Part shown: one piece after another, positions 54,142-63,383 of the stretch
Layout: each line of letters begins with the position of its first letter
How positions within the stretch are numbered: position 1 is the first letter of the stretch
Source of the DNA: Chitinophaga varians
GTDB taxonomy: Bacteria > Bacteroidota > Bacteroidia > Chitinophagales > Chitinophagaceae
Length of the DNA stretch: 64,000 nt
Direction: 5' to 3'
NCBI RefSeq assembly: GCF_014529945.1
Contig: NZ_JACVFB010000002.1
Span: forward strand, 248,001-312,000
The notes under the pieces: generated by a model
Database searches by the model: none
The model's input: only the letters and a program-made list of their open reading frames with translations
Told to the model about the DNA's origin: nothing
Made by a program: the position numbers and the translations under genes

Positions 54142-55185
54142 ATGATGCAGATTGCTGTCTCCCCTTTGTCTGAAGCGCTGAAATCAGCCTTACAAGACAA
54201 GATCGATCAGAAAACAAAACCGCCCGGTTCTCTGGGCAGGCTGGAACAACTGGCATTACAGGCCGGGTTGATCCAAAACAGCCTTACACCTGAATTACGT
54301 CACCCTCATCTTATTGTTTTTGCAGGCGACCATGGCATTGCCGCTGAAGGATTGGTGAATCCCTTTCCACAGGCTGTTACCGCACAGATGGTCTATAATT
54401 TCCTGCAAGGCGGTGCCGCCATCAATGTGTTCTGCCGGCAGCATCAATTGCAGCTGACGGTAGTTGATGCCGGCGTAAATCATGAATTCCCGGCGCATCC
54501 CCTGCTGCATGACCGTAAGATCGCGTGCGGTACGCAGAACTACCTGCATGGCCCGGCCATGTCGCCCGACCAATGCCGGCTGGCGATGGCTGCCGGTGCG
54601 GAGGAAGTGAAACTGGCGCACGACGCCGGTTGTAACATCATTGGCTTCGGCGAGATGGGTATCGGTAACACCTCTTCCGCCGCGCTGCTGATGAGCCATT
54701 TTACCGGCATGTCCATCGCCGACTGTGTAGGTACCGGTACCGGCAGTAATGCCCAGCAACTGGCCCAGAAAAAAGCCGTGCTGCAACAGGTGCTGGCCCA
54801 TCATCTGAAACCACCCACCCCAGCGCTGGCGCTGGCCACTTATGGCGGTTTTGAAATTGCCATGCTCACCGGCGCCATCCTGCAGGCAGCCGCCTTAAAA
54901 ATGATGGTGGTGATCGACGGATTCATTGTTTCTTCCGCACTGTTGGCCGCCGTAGCCATGCAACCGGCCGTAAAAGACTATTGTGTGTTTGCGCATTGCT
55001 CAGAAGAAAAAGGTCATAAGGCCATGTTGCAGTTCCTCGACGTAAAACCGCTGCTGCAGCTGGATATGCGCCTCGGTGAAGGCACCGGCGCCGCCATGGC
55101 TATTCCTGTCATCCAAAGCGCTGTACTCTTCCTCCGGGACATGGCCAGCTTTAACAGCGCCCAGGTATCAAACCGTACAATATGA
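54142..55185 (+). CDS. cobT: Nicotinate-nucleotide-dimethylbenzimidazole phosphoribosyltransferase
   Basis: 347 residues. Makes alpha-ribazole phosphate from the lower-ligand base. Motifs DQKTKPPGSLGRLEQLALQ at the N-terminus, FAGDHGIAAEGL, IGFGEMGIGNTSSAA and the catalytic C-terminal RLGEGTGAAMA are clear. The stop overlaps the cobS start (ATGA). Confidence 0.96.
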   Translation: MMQIAVSPLSEALKSALQDKIDQKTKPPGSLGRLEQLALQAGLIQNSLTPELRHPHLIVFAGDHGIAAEGLVNPFPQAVTAQMVYNFLQGGAAINVFCRQHQLQLTVVDAGVNHEFPAHPLLHDRKIACGTQNYLHGPAMSPDQCRLAMAAGAEEVKLAHDAGCNIIGFGEMGIGNTSSAALLMSHFTGMSIADCVGTGTGSNAQQLAQKKAVLQQVLAHHLKPPTPALALATYGGFEIAMLTGAILQAAALKMMVVIDGFIVSSALLAAVAMQPAVKDYCVFAHCSEEKGHKAMLQFLDVKPLLQLDMRLGEGTGAAMAIPVIQSAVLFLRDMASFNSAQVSNRTI

Positions 55186-55961
55186 AGAAACAGTGGCAGC
55201 TCCTGCTAACCGCCATCATGTTTTACACACGTATACCCGTTACCGTTAGCGCGCCATATAGCCCTGAAATGCTCAACAAAGCCACCCGGTATCTGCCGCT
55301 GATAGGCTGGATCACCGGTAGCTTTATGCTGGCCGTACTATATGCTTTCGGCGATATCGCACCCCGGCTGGTAGCAGTATTGTTGTCTATCGTCATCAGC
55401 ATCTGGGTAACCGGCGCTTTTCATGAAGATGGTTTTGCCGATATGTGTGACGGTTTTGGCGGCGGCTGGACCAAAGAAAAGATACTGGAAATCATGAAAG
55501 ACAGCCGCATCGGCACCTATGGCATGCTGGGACTGTTGCTGCTGATGACCATGAAATATATCTGCCTGATACCACTCACGCTCAACAAGGTGATGCTGGC
55601 GGTGATCATCGCCCAGCCGTTGAGCCGCTTTGTGGCTGTCAGCATTATCTATACCCATCAATATGTCAGGGAAAATGAAGACAGCAAAGCCAAACCGGTA
55701 TCCAAAGGCATTCTGTTGCCCGATCTGATACTGGCTGGCGTTTTCGGGTTGCTGCCCCTGCTGGCGGTGATTACCCTTACCGGCAATTACGCCCTGTTAC
55801 TTATACTACCTGCGCTGTTCCTGGTACGCTGGTATATGGCACGCCTGATGAGCAAATGGATTGGTGGTTATACCGGCGACTGTCTTGGGGCGGTACAACA
55901 GGTTTCTGAAACAGTCATATATTTGTGCTTTTGCATTCTCGCATGGAAATATACCTCATAA
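55182..55961 (+). CDS. cobS: Adenosylcobinamide-GDP ribazoletransferase (cobalamin synthase)
   Basis: 259 residues, integral membrane enzyme with about six TM segments. Joins AdoCbi-GDP and alpha-ribazole (or its phosphate). The motif GAFHEDGFADMCDGFGGGWT is diagnostic. Start overlaps cobT by 4 bp and the end overlaps cobC by 19 bp. Confidence 0.95.
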   Translation: MKKQWQLLLTAIMFYTRIPVTVSAPYSPEMLNKATRYLPLIGWITGSFMLAVLYAFGDIAPRLVAVLLSIVISIWVTGAFHEDGFADMCDGFGGGWTKEKILEIMKDSRIGTYGMLGLLLLMTMKYICLIPLTLNKVMLAVIIAQPLSRFVAVSIIYTHQYVRENEDSKAKPVSKGILLPDLILAGVFGLLPLLAVITLTGNYALLLILPALFLVRWYMARLMSKWIGGYTGDCLGAVQQVSETVIYLCFCILAWKYTS

Positions 55962-56500
55962 GACATACCACGCCCGCTATTGAGAGCGGCATCTGTTACG
56001 GTTTTTCAGACATCGACGTAGCAGATACTTTTGAAACGGAAGCTGCTGCTGTAAAGGCAAAGTTGCCGGAAGGCACTTTCGACGTGTATAGCAGCCCCTT
56101 ACAACGCTGCCATAAGCTGGCCACTACGCTCTTTGGCAATAATGTGGTTACCGACGAACGACTGAAAGAAATGAATTTCGGCGCCTGGGAAATGCTGGCC
56201 TGGGAAGCCATTGGCAAAGAAGAGCTGCAAGTCTGGGCCGACGATTTTGTGCAGGCGAAAGTGCCTCAGGGCGAAAGTTATGAAGAGCTTTATATCCGCA
56301 CCATGGCGGTTGTAGAAGAAATTATCGAAAAAGGTAACAATGCGGTGCTGGTCACACATGGCGGTGTCATCCGCTCAATCCTCGCCCACGCCACCAATAC
56401 GCCTCTGGTCGATTCCTTCGACCTGAAGGTCCAATATGGGAGAATTTCACAACTACAAGTAGAGAATGGAGATATAAAAGTTATTTTTTATAATTCGTAA
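55943..56500 (+). CDS. cobC: Alpha-ribazole phosphatase
   Basis: 185 residues from the ATG at 55943 (MEIYLIRHTTPAIESG), inside the last codons of cobS. Histidine phosphatase fold: catalytic His in LIRHTTP, SSPLQRCHKLA, and the second His in VTHGGVIRSIL. Dephosphorylates alpha-ribazole phosphate or adenosylcobalamin phosphate. Last gene of the B12 set; cbiB and the corrin ring genes are absent, so the cluster serves salvage and loop assembly. Confidence 0.93.
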   Translation: MEIYLIRHTTPAIESGICYGFSDIDVADTFETEAAAVKAKLPEGTFDVYSSPLQRCHKLATTLFGNNVVTDERLKEMNFGAWEMLAWEAIGKEELQVWADDFVQAKVPQGESYEELYIRTMAVVEEIIEKGNNAVLVTHGGVIRSILAHATNTPLVDSFDLKVQYGRISQLQVENGDIKVIFYNS

Positions 56501-56632
56501 TTTATTGTGTTTATGGTGATTATATTAAAATTCTCAAATATCTGGGCAAAAGTCGAAAAAACTCTGATTTCGTGCTAACTTTATGTCTGGAATCGCCGTA
56601 TATTAAAAGCACACCATAAAAAACAGTTTATA

Positions 56633-56839
56633 ATGGCAACATCACTTTTGAATATTCCGTTTTTGTTTCTGCAGGAAATCGGTATCAAAGAATTACTGCT
56701 GATCGCACTGGTAGTTCTCCTCTTGTTTGGTGGTAAAAAGATACCTGAGTTAATGCGTGGTTTGGGTAGTGGCATACGCGAGTTCAAAGATGCCAAAGAT
56801 GAACCCAAAAAAGACTCTAAAGAAGCGCCGAAAGCATAA
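56633..56839 (+). CDS. tatA: Sec-independent (twin-arginine) translocase subunit TatA/E
   Basis: 68 residues: one N-terminal TM (about 17-38, [20 protein letters not shown]), the hinge [14 protein letters not shown], an amphipathic helix, and a Lys/Glu tail. Pore-forming subunit of the Tat pathway; tatC is not in the window. A TAACTTTA box lies about 50 bp upstream. Confidence 0.93.
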   Translation: MATSLLNIPFLFLQEIGIKELLLIALVVLLLFGGKKIPELMRGLGSGIREFKDAKDEPKKDSKEAPKA

Positions 56840-56847
56840 AATATTTA

Positions 56848-57034
56848 GGGATTTTTTGATTTACGATTTTTTGATTTCGTAGATTGATAAAAGCGAAGAC
56901 CCATGTGAATACAATCGCATTGGTCTTCGTTTTTTTTATTCCCAAAATCAAAAAATCGTAAATCCCAGATTCATTGGTCTTCGTTTTTTTTATCCCCAAA
57001 ATCAAAAAATCGCAAATCAAAAAATCGTAAATCC
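56848..57034. repeat. Inverted repeat with an internal 54-bp tandem duplication and tatA terminator (element H)
   Basis: The left arm 56848-56878 (ggattttttgatttacgat and on) is complementary to 57001-57034. Inside, a 47-bp segment starting cattggtcttcg occurs at 56918-56964 and 56972-57018 with two differences, a 54-bp period. cgaagacc (56894-56901) pairs with ggtcttcg (56922-56929), followed by eight T, to form the tatA terminator; the second copy repeats only the 3' half. Confidence 0.75.
56894..56937 (+). terminator. Probable terminator of tatA
   Basis: 8-bp stem cgaagacc/ggtcttcg with a 20-nt loop, directly followed by an 8-T run. Confidence 0.65.
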
Positions 57035-58327
57035 TAATTTAAGGCTGTCGCCATTATACTTCTTTTTGAAATACCAGGAAGATACCACCATCATTACAAT
57101 CCCCGTGACACAGACGCCCAACACAGCATCTCCAAAAAACTGGCTCCACGACGAAGGCATATGGCTGGCATTCTTGAACAACATCACTCCAACGCTGCCC
57201 AGATAACCAAAAGAATCGGCCACATACATGATAAAACCTACGTTGCTGGCGTATTTAAATACGGCTATCAGTCGTTCAAAGAAAATACAGTTGAAAGGGA
57301 TATAACCCATGTATAATCCCAGTCCCGTTAACGTCATCCACCATACCGGGTCCAGGCGGTGTTGCCGGAAAGCCAGCGTGCTAATCAACGCTATCAGGAA
57401 ACCGGAAATCACGATCACATGGTTCAGCATAAATGCCTGGTAATTATTCTTCACAAAAACCAGCATTCCCATAATCACGATAATGGCAATAGACACGGGT
57501 ATTTCAGTGCGGGTAAAGATACCGGTATCTCCACCATAACCCAGGTCTTTCCAGATGTCGGCGGCAAAGTTGTCCCGCATATCACGCAGCACGGTCAGGA
57601 GCACATAACTGCCAATCAGCAGCACCAGGCCCGGCAGGAACGTCTGTAAAAAACGTTTACGCTCCTGTTTGTTCATCGGCACCCTTTTCGTACGCATCTG
57701 CACATCTTCTGCACCCGGCGGCGGTATTTGCTCCAGCAGCAGGATAAAAATGAGGATAGGCACCAGAAACAACAGCCCCGTTACAAAAGGCATCCAGTAT
57801 TCCGACACATGCCACGACAGGATGGTCATCTTACCGGCGGATTTTACAAAACCAGAAGAGAAAATAAAGCTGATAGATAACACGGCTCCCATAAACTCCG
57901 TGCTCCGCCTACCTTCGAGGTAACTGAATACCAGCCCCCAGATCATGCCCAGCGGAAACCCGTTAATAAAGAGAAAGAAGATATTAAATGGCGTCGGCAC
58001 CAGGGCAAAACCCAGTAAGGCCGCCCACGAAATCAGGATCAGCATAATGATATACTGCGCACGGTTGCTCCCTTTCATTTCCGCGATAAAACGGATGCCA
58101 TAGAACTTACTGCAGGCATAACCGATCGTCTGGCTGATCACGAGCCATATCTTGTAATCCACGCCCCAAAAGGAAAGCCCTTCAAATATGCCGGCGGTAA
58201 ATGGTTTCCGGAAAGCATACATGCAGGAATAAGTTCCAAAGGCCACCAGTGCGGCATACAAAGACAAAACAACGTTCGGCGCACGCTCCAGCCGCTTCTG
58301 TATCCAGGGAATAGTCAGCATTTCCAT
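57017..58327 (-). CDS. DUF5690 family MFS transporter
   Basis: 436 residues, about 12 TM helices, with the N-terminal motif YSCMYAFRKPFTAGIFEG that recalls organophosphate:phosphate antiporters of the major facilitator superfamily. Substrate unknown. It is separated from the SusD gene by element G but shares with the SusC promoter a -7 region and two GTTAAG-type sites at identical spacing (58341-58404), so both are probably in one regulon. Confidence 0.85.
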   Translation of the reverse strand: MEMLTIPWIQKRLERAPNVVLSLYAALVAFGTYSCMYAFRKPFTAGIFEGLSFWGVDYKIWLVISQTIGYACSKFYGIRFIAEMKGSNRAQYIIMLILISWAALLGFALVPTPFNIFFLFINGFPLGMIWGLVFSYLEGRRSTEFMGAVLSISFIFSSGFVKSAGKMTILSWHVSEYWMPFVTGLLFLVPILIFILLLEQIPPPGAEDVQMRTKRVPMNKQERKRFLQTFLPGLVLLIGSYVLLTVLRDMRDNFAADIWKDLGYGGDTGIFTRTEIPVSIAIIVIMGMLVFVKNNYQAFMLNHVIVISGFLIALISTLAFRQHRLDPVWWMTLTGLGLYMGYIPFNCIFFERLIAVFKYASNVGFIMYVADSFGYLGSVGVMLFKNASHMPSSWSQFFGDAVLGVCVTGIVMMVVSSWYFKKKYNGDSLKLGFTIF

Positions 58328-58340
58328 TCAATATTTGGGT

Positions 58341-58404
58341 CAAAGGTGCCTATCCAATGTAAACTAATTGTTAAGCAATACTGAACTAATTGTTAAGTAT
58401 TACT
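58341..58404 (-). promoter_or_regulatory. Promoter and direct repeats upstream of the DUF5690 gene
   Basis: The minus strand reads ACCTTTG at 58347-58341 (a -7-like box). Beyond it are two 21-bp near-copies (58362-58382 and 58384-58404, 22-bp period) containing GTTAAGCA (58370-58377) and GTTAAGTA (58392-58399). Offsets from the box start are 29 and 51 bp, the same as in the SusC promoter. Confidence 0.65.
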
Positions 58405-58410
58405 AAAACA

Positions 58411-58526
58411 ATTACGAATTACAGATTACGAATTACGAAAGGAGGGCTTCCCTACAGAAAGGTTATTTAAGTAACCTGCCCATAAAGAAGCCCTCCTTTC
58501 GTAATTCGTAATCTGTAATTCGTAAT
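58411..58526. repeat. Perfect 39-bp palindromic element (element G)
   Basis: 58411-58449 and 58488-58526 are exact reverse complements (attacgaattacagattac and on, ending ggagggctt). The 38-nt loop contains ggttatttaagtaacc, as in element F. Lies between the SusD stop and the DUF5690 promoter, and on the minus strand could end susCD transcription. Confidence 0.9.
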
Positions 58527-58528
58527 TT

Positions 58529-60124
58529 CTATTGCACGAGCCACATGGCGGCGTTGATATCATCGGTGCTACCACCGAACTGGCTCTTCAGTGAAGCGGT
58601 CCAGTTAACGGTATTGGCAGATCTTTCTGTATCCGGATATTTGAAACGTTTCGGGAGCACACCGCTGTTGCCCGTCCCAGCACCAGTCAGGAAGGTAGGC
58701 ACTCCTGTACGGCGCCAGTTGAAATACGCCTCCCAGCCGGAGTTTTCAAAGAAGGCGAGGTATTTCTGCGTCAGGATCTGTGCCAGGCCCTGTGCATTGT
58801 TGCCCTGATACTTCACCGTTGCCTGCTGATAATAACCATTCTCAAAGTCAAAAGGGATATCATAACGTGTACCCTTATACGTTTTGTTGACAGTACCTGC
58901 TACTTCTGTAGGGATACCATAAAAACTCAGGGAAGCTTTGATACCTTTTTTATACCAGGTCTCCGCATCACCGGTGACCCATCCGCGATTAATAGCTTCT
59001 GCCATATTAAAACACAGCTCAGGATAACCGATGATCACACCCGGCTCGGCAGCATAATTGCTATAGTAACGGCTTCTGCTGCGCAGGGAATAAGCGGCAG
59101 TATCAACGTTCGACATTTTGGAGGACATATCTTCCTGGCTTTCACCGGAAGAAGCACCCACATACGCCGTGATGTCAGAAGGCAGCTTGTGCAGCTCGTT
59201 GATCTGTTTGGTGGCTGGTTCAGCGGTCACATAAGCCCTTGGATCGTTGAGTCCTACCAGTGTATTGAGGTAGGTAGCCGACATATTGTAGCGGGTGGCA
59301 TCAAAACCGAGGTTATCGGGGTTAGACGGATACTTGTTGATGTTATTGTAGATGAACTGCATGTTGTGGTCCATCGATTCCATCAGTGGATATTTAGCAG
59401 GATTACTAACGATATTCTTAAACTGCTGCGCCACGCTAATGTCTGCATCTCCTGATTTTTTACTCAATGCAATCAACACGCGCAAATGGAAGGTGTTTAC
59501 AGCGCGCTGCCATTTGGCAAGATCATTACCATAGTAAAAATCACCTTTCAGCACCTGTCCTTCTGCTGTATTGGATTTATCAGGGTTCGCTATCTGTGCG
59601 CCCAGCTGTGTGTTGGCATCTTCCAGCCATTGCAATATCTGTACGAACACCGCTTTCTGCGCATCGTAAGTTGGCGCGATGTTATCCTTACCCAGCAGGG
59701 CAGTTTTCATCGGCACATCGCCTACGAGGCTGGACAGCCGGTAGTAGAAGAAAGCACGGGCAAACTTACCCAGTGCGGTATAAGGATTCACGTCCTTTCC
59801 TCCCAGCCGGGCTGCTTCTGCTTCCATCTGCTGTACGTTCGTGAGGGAGAAATAGCTGGCGAAATCAGCACCATTCCAGTCGTAACGCTGATCCCCATAA
59901 TAGTTATAGTTACAGCAGTCAAACTGGTTCCAGCGCATGACCACGCTCCAGGGTTTATCTGCATTCATATCTCCCAAAACACCTCCCAACACAAGGCTGG
60001 GTGGTACTTTAGCGGGTTTATTGGTATTAATGGAATAGTCTTCAAACTTTTTATTGCAACTGCTGAAGGTGATACCAGCCAACGCAGCGAAGGCAACTAT
60101 TTTCAGTGATTTCATACAATTCAT
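58529..60124 (-). CDS. SusD/RagB-family nutrient-binding lipoprotein
   Basis: 531 residues. Lipoprotein signal AALAGITFSSCNKK. Helix-rich SusD-like fold (SusD-like_2 type), with FEDYSINTNKPAKVPPSL at the start and a C-terminal FENSGWEAYFNWRRTGVPTF motif typical of the family. Forms the lid of the outer-membrane complex with the SusC encoded just upstream (11 bp gap). Ligand unknown; no glycoside hydrolase or peptidase lies beside it in the window. Confidence 0.93.
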   Translation of the reverse strand: MNCMKSLKIVAFAALAGITFSSCNKKFEDYSINTNKPAKVPPSLVLGGVLGDMNADKPWSVVMRWNQFDCCNYNYYGDQRYDWNGADFASYFSLTNVQQMEAEAARLGGKDVNPYTALGKFARAFFYYRLSSLVGDVPMKTALLGKDNIAPTYDAQKAVFVQILQWLEDANTQLGAQIANPDKSNTAEGQVLKGDFYYGNDLAKWQRAVNTFHLRVLIALSKKSGDADISVAQQFKNIVSNPAKYPLMESMDHNMQFIYNNINKYPSNPDNLGFDATRYNMSATYLNTLVGLNDPRAYVTAEPATKQINELHKLPSDITAYVGASSGESQEDMSSKMSNVDTAAYSLRSRSRYYSNYAAEPGVIIGYPELCFNMAEAINRGWVTGDAETWYKKGIKASLSFYGIPTEVAGTVNKTYKGTRYDIPFDFENGYYQQATVKYQGNNAQGLAQILTQKYLAFFENSGWEAYFNWRRTGVPTFLTGAGTGNSGVLPKRFKYPDTERSANTVNWTASLKSQFGGSTDDINAAMWLVQ

Positions 60125-60135
60125 GTTTAAGCGGA

Positions 60136-63100
60136 TCAGAAAGTGAGATTAACGTTAAAACCAAACCGGCGTGTGGTAGGTGTCTGCAGTGTGGAGGAAC
60201 CCTGATCTGCACTGGGGTATTGGTCCAGGTCCACATCTTTGTTTTTGGCAAAATACAGGAGGTTTCTACCTACAAAAGAAACATTGGCCGTGCGGATAAA
60301 TGTTCCTTTCAACAGGCGCTCCGGCAGGGTATAACCCAGTGTTACCTCGCGCAGTTTGGCAAAAGTTTTACTGATCAGGTTAGCTTCGTTGGTTTTATAG
60401 TATACGCTGATATAATCTTGCAGGAAGGTTTTGGTGGTGTTAGGCGCAAACTGCAATTTATCTGCATTGGTAACATTGCCGTTGTTATCATACTGGATAG
60501 GTACGTTGTTGGCGATCACCACACCCTGTCCCTGCCATGATTTCACGCCTTTATAATCCTGGTAACGGGCATCTCCCATAGCGCCTTCTGTCGTCAGAAT
60601 ATTACGGCCGCCACGGAAAGTCTGTTGCTGGATATAGTCGATCATTTCACCACCTACGCGGCCATCGAACTGGAAGCTGAGGTTAAAGCCTTTATAGCTG
60701 AAGCTGTTGTTGATACCCCAAACCCAGTCGGCGCTGGCATTACCAAGGTACTGTTGTGTTGGATTAACGATGGGGCGGCCATCAGGACCGTTGATGATCT
60801 GACCGTCGGGTGTTCTTACGAATTTGGTACCGAAGAATTTATCAACGCGGTCGCCTACACCGATATAGGCGTTAAGCTTTTGATAGTCGCCGTAGATACT
60901 TACGTATTTCTCCTGGAAGGTAGACCAGTTGGCGGTTACCGTCCATGTAAGACCAGACGGGTTTTTAATGGGGGTAGCATTGATGGATACTTCATATCCT
61001 GTTTTACGGGTATTGACACCATTCACCAGGTAAGCGGAGTCGCCGGTGCTGGGCGCCAGCAGCAGGCTATAAATGCGGGGACCGTTGAGGTTGGAGAAGT
61101 AGGTAGCGTCTACGCCTATACGATTTTTAAGGAACCGTATATCCATGCCCACCTCTGTTACCTTACTGGTAAAAGGCTGCAGGTCAGGGTTGGCGATCAC
61201 GCGGGTATAATAAGCTGCGGCCTGGTTGCCATACACCGGTGATACGCTGTATACCGGCATATTATAACGGGGACCATCATACGAAGACTGATATTCTGTA
61301 CCATAACCCAGCGGATAGTTGGCCTCCGGCGTAGCACCGATAGTAGGTACGGTGAAACCGCCTTTTACGTTGGCATAAGAGCCCCGGAATTTCAGGAAGG
61401 AGATCACCTCCGGCAGGTGCACGTAATCAGATACCACGGTGCTGAGTGAAACAGACGGGTAGGAATAGGTGTTATGTGTCACAGGCAGATTGGAAGCTTT
61501 GTCCAGCCTGTCGGTCAGGGACACCGTGGCGTATTTGCCCAGGTCGATGTCCACATAACCGTAAGCACTGAGCACCAGCATCGGTGCGCTGTAACTGGTA
61601 GCATACAATGGATCGCGGGAGTTTCCGAAGCCATACCATCCCGGAGCGTTCAGGTAGTTGGTGGAAACGAAGCTGGAATTATATTTATACGAGCGGGCAT
61701 TTCCACCTATGGATGCTCTCACACCAATTTTGTGAGGGAACAGGTTGGAATAGGACACCATCACGTCTGTATTGTTTTCGTACAGGGAACGTTTGTCTTC
61801 GCGGTAGTCGCCTTTTCCTTCTTCACGACCGTAAGGGTGTGCAGAATATGGCATTTTTTCTGTGCGGATCAGGTCGTAGCTGGTCACCTGTGTACGGGCC
61901 ATCAGCTCCAGTTTATCAGACAGTTTGTAAGTCAGTTTAGCATAACCGTTGAGGTCTGTTTTGTGGTGCCCGCGTAACCATTCGTACGCCATGAACCAGG
62001 GGTTATGATAACGTTGGTATTCGGCGTAGATGGACTGGATACCTTCTTTTCCGGGCTGCCAGTAGTTGCGCATATCGTCCATGCTCCAGTCGGCGCCAGC
62101 CCAGATAACGGTATTATAGATAAGGCTGTTAGGGCCATAGGTCACATCCGGGAAGTTATCGCTGGACTGACGGTTATAGTTCAGATAACCTTCCAGGCGC
62201 AGTTTGGGTGAAAAGCTATATCCTGCGGAGATATTAAAGTTCACGATATCCAGTGCTGTGTTAGGCACAATCCCTTTCTGGTAGGAATTGGACAGGGAGA
62301 AGCGCAGGTCGGCTTTATCAGTATGGGCAGAAACAGCGAGGTTGTTGGTGCTGAGCATGCCGGTGCGCAGGAAGCGTTGCAGGTTATTTTTACCGCGTGC
62401 AGTCCAGGGTGTGCCGGTGCGTTTGCCGGTAGCGGGATCAATAGGACTATCGTATTGTGGAATGAGCTGGCCTTCGAATTTGGGTCCCCATACATCGTAG
62501 TCAGCGTCGTTTACACCAGCGCCTTTACCGTCTACGAACGCGTATTTGCCGTGGTCGCCGGGACCGTAGAGGTCCTGCACCTTTGGAATAGCATTGAAGC
62601 CTCTTTCAAACATGGTGCTGGAGTTGAATTCGATGGAGTACCCTCTTTTATCTTTTGAGCCTTTTTTAGTGGTGATCATGATCGCGCCGTTGAGGCCACG
62701 GGAGCCGTAGAGCGCAGAGGCAGTAGCTCCTTTCAGGACGGTATAGCTTTCGATATCATCCGGGGAGATGTTCCAGGTATCGGAATTGATAGGCACACCA
62801 TCCACCACGTAGAGGTTGATGTTATTGCCACGGAGCTGTACCAGCGGAGCAGCCAGCAGTTCAGCAGAAGCGCCTACGGTGAGGCCAGCTACCTTCCCTA
62901 CGAGACCGTTTACAGGGTTGGGTTCCCGGGCTTTTACGAGGTCGGCTCCTTTTACTTCCTGTACGGCGTAGCCTACTCTTTTTACTTCTTTACGTATGCC
63001 CAGTGCCGTTACCACTACTTCATCGAGTGCTTTTTTATCCAACTGCAGCAGCACGGATACGAAGTTGTGATTGTTGACCGGGTATTTACCGGTGAGAAAG

Positions 63101-63345
63101 CCGATAGAGCTTACTTCCAGGATATCGGTACCGTTGGCGGAGATACTGAAGTTACCGTTGGCATCGGTAACAGCGCCTCTGTGGGCGCCGACTACTTTCA
63201 CCGTAGCGCCTATGACCGGTTGGTTATCTCCGGCGGAAAGGACTTTTCCGGTGATCGCTTGTTGAGCTGTTGCTGTTGTTACGGTCAGCAAAAGCAGTAG
63301 CAGGGCACATAACTGCGTAAGTGCCTGTCGTAGGTTTGATTGCAT
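60136..63345 (-). CDS. SusC/RagA-family TonB-linked outer-membrane transporter
   Basis: 1069 residues. Signal peptide (LLLLLTVTTATAQQ), CarboxypepD_reg-like domain (about 28-105, ITGKVLSAGDNQPVIGATVK), TonB box region (LDEVVVTALGIRKEVKRVGY), plug domain with SusC signature (VVDGVPINSDTWN, LYGSRGLNGAIMITTKKG) and a barrel ending in Phe. Imports an oligomeric nutrient with the SusD partner. First gene of the pair; its promoter has three GTTAAGTW sites. Confidence 0.95.
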   Translation of the reverse strand: MQSNLRQALTQLCALLLLLLTVTTATAQQAITGKVLSAGDNQPVIGATVKVVGAHRGAVTDANGNFSISANGTDILEVSSIGFLTGKYPVNNHNFVSVLLQLDKKALDEVVVTALGIRKEVKRVGYAVQEVKGADLVKAREPNPVNGLVGKVAGLTVGASAELLAAPLVQLRGNNINLYVVDGVPINSDTWNISPDDIESYTVLKGATASALYGSRGLNGAIMITTKKGSKDKRGYSIEFNSSTMFERGFNAIPKVQDLYGPGDHGKYAFVDGKGAGVNDADYDVWGPKFEGQLIPQYDSPIDPATGKRTGTPWTARGKNNLQRFLRTGMLSTNNLAVSAHTDKADLRFSLSNSYQKGIVPNTALDIVNFNISAGYSFSPKLRLEGYLNYNRQSSDNFPDVTYGPNSLIYNTVIWAGADWSMDDMRNYWQPGKEGIQSIYAEYQRYHNPWFMAYEWLRGHHKTDLNGYAKLTYKLSDKLELMARTQVTSYDLIRTEKMPYSAHPYGREEGKGDYREDKRSLYENNTDVMVSYSNLFPHKIGVRASIGGNARSYKYNSSFVSTNYLNAPGWYGFGNSRDPLYATSYSAPMLVLSAYGYVDIDLGKYATVSLTDRLDKASNLPVTHNTYSYPSVSLSTVVSDYVHLPEVISFLKFRGSYANVKGGFTVPTIGATPEANYPLGYGTEYQSSYDGPRYNMPVYSVSPVYGNQAAAYYTRVIANPDLQPFTSKVTEVGMDIRFLKNRIGVDATYFSNLNGPRIYSLLLAPSTGDSAYLVNGVNTRKTGYEVSINATPIKNPSGLTWTVTANWSTFQEKYVSIYGDYQKLNAYIGVGDRVDKFFGTKFVRTPDGQIINGPDGRPIVNPTQQYLGNASADWVWGINNSFSYKGFNLSFQFDGRVGGEMIDYIQQQTFRGGRNILTTEGAMGDARYQDYKGVKSWQGQGVVIANNVPIQYDNNGNVTNADKLQFAPNTTKTFLQDYISVYYKTNEANLISKTFAKLREVTLGYTLPERLLKGTFIRTANVSFVGRNLLYFAKNKDVDLDQYPSADQGSSTLQTPTTRRFGFNVNLTF

Positions 63346-63383
63346 GGCAATTTAGATTAAGGGGGGTAATGTTTATTACCATG

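Noticed and set aside
56817..57020. Minus-strand frame encoding a repeated DFLILGIKKTKTN unit
   Set aside because: The peptide repeat is the by-product of the 54-bp DNA duplication inside an intergenic inverted repeat, not a gene.
56848..57034. Possible CRISPR array from short AT-rich repeats
   Set aside because: Only two imperfect units with a 7-bp gap, no spacers of regular length and no cas genes in the window.
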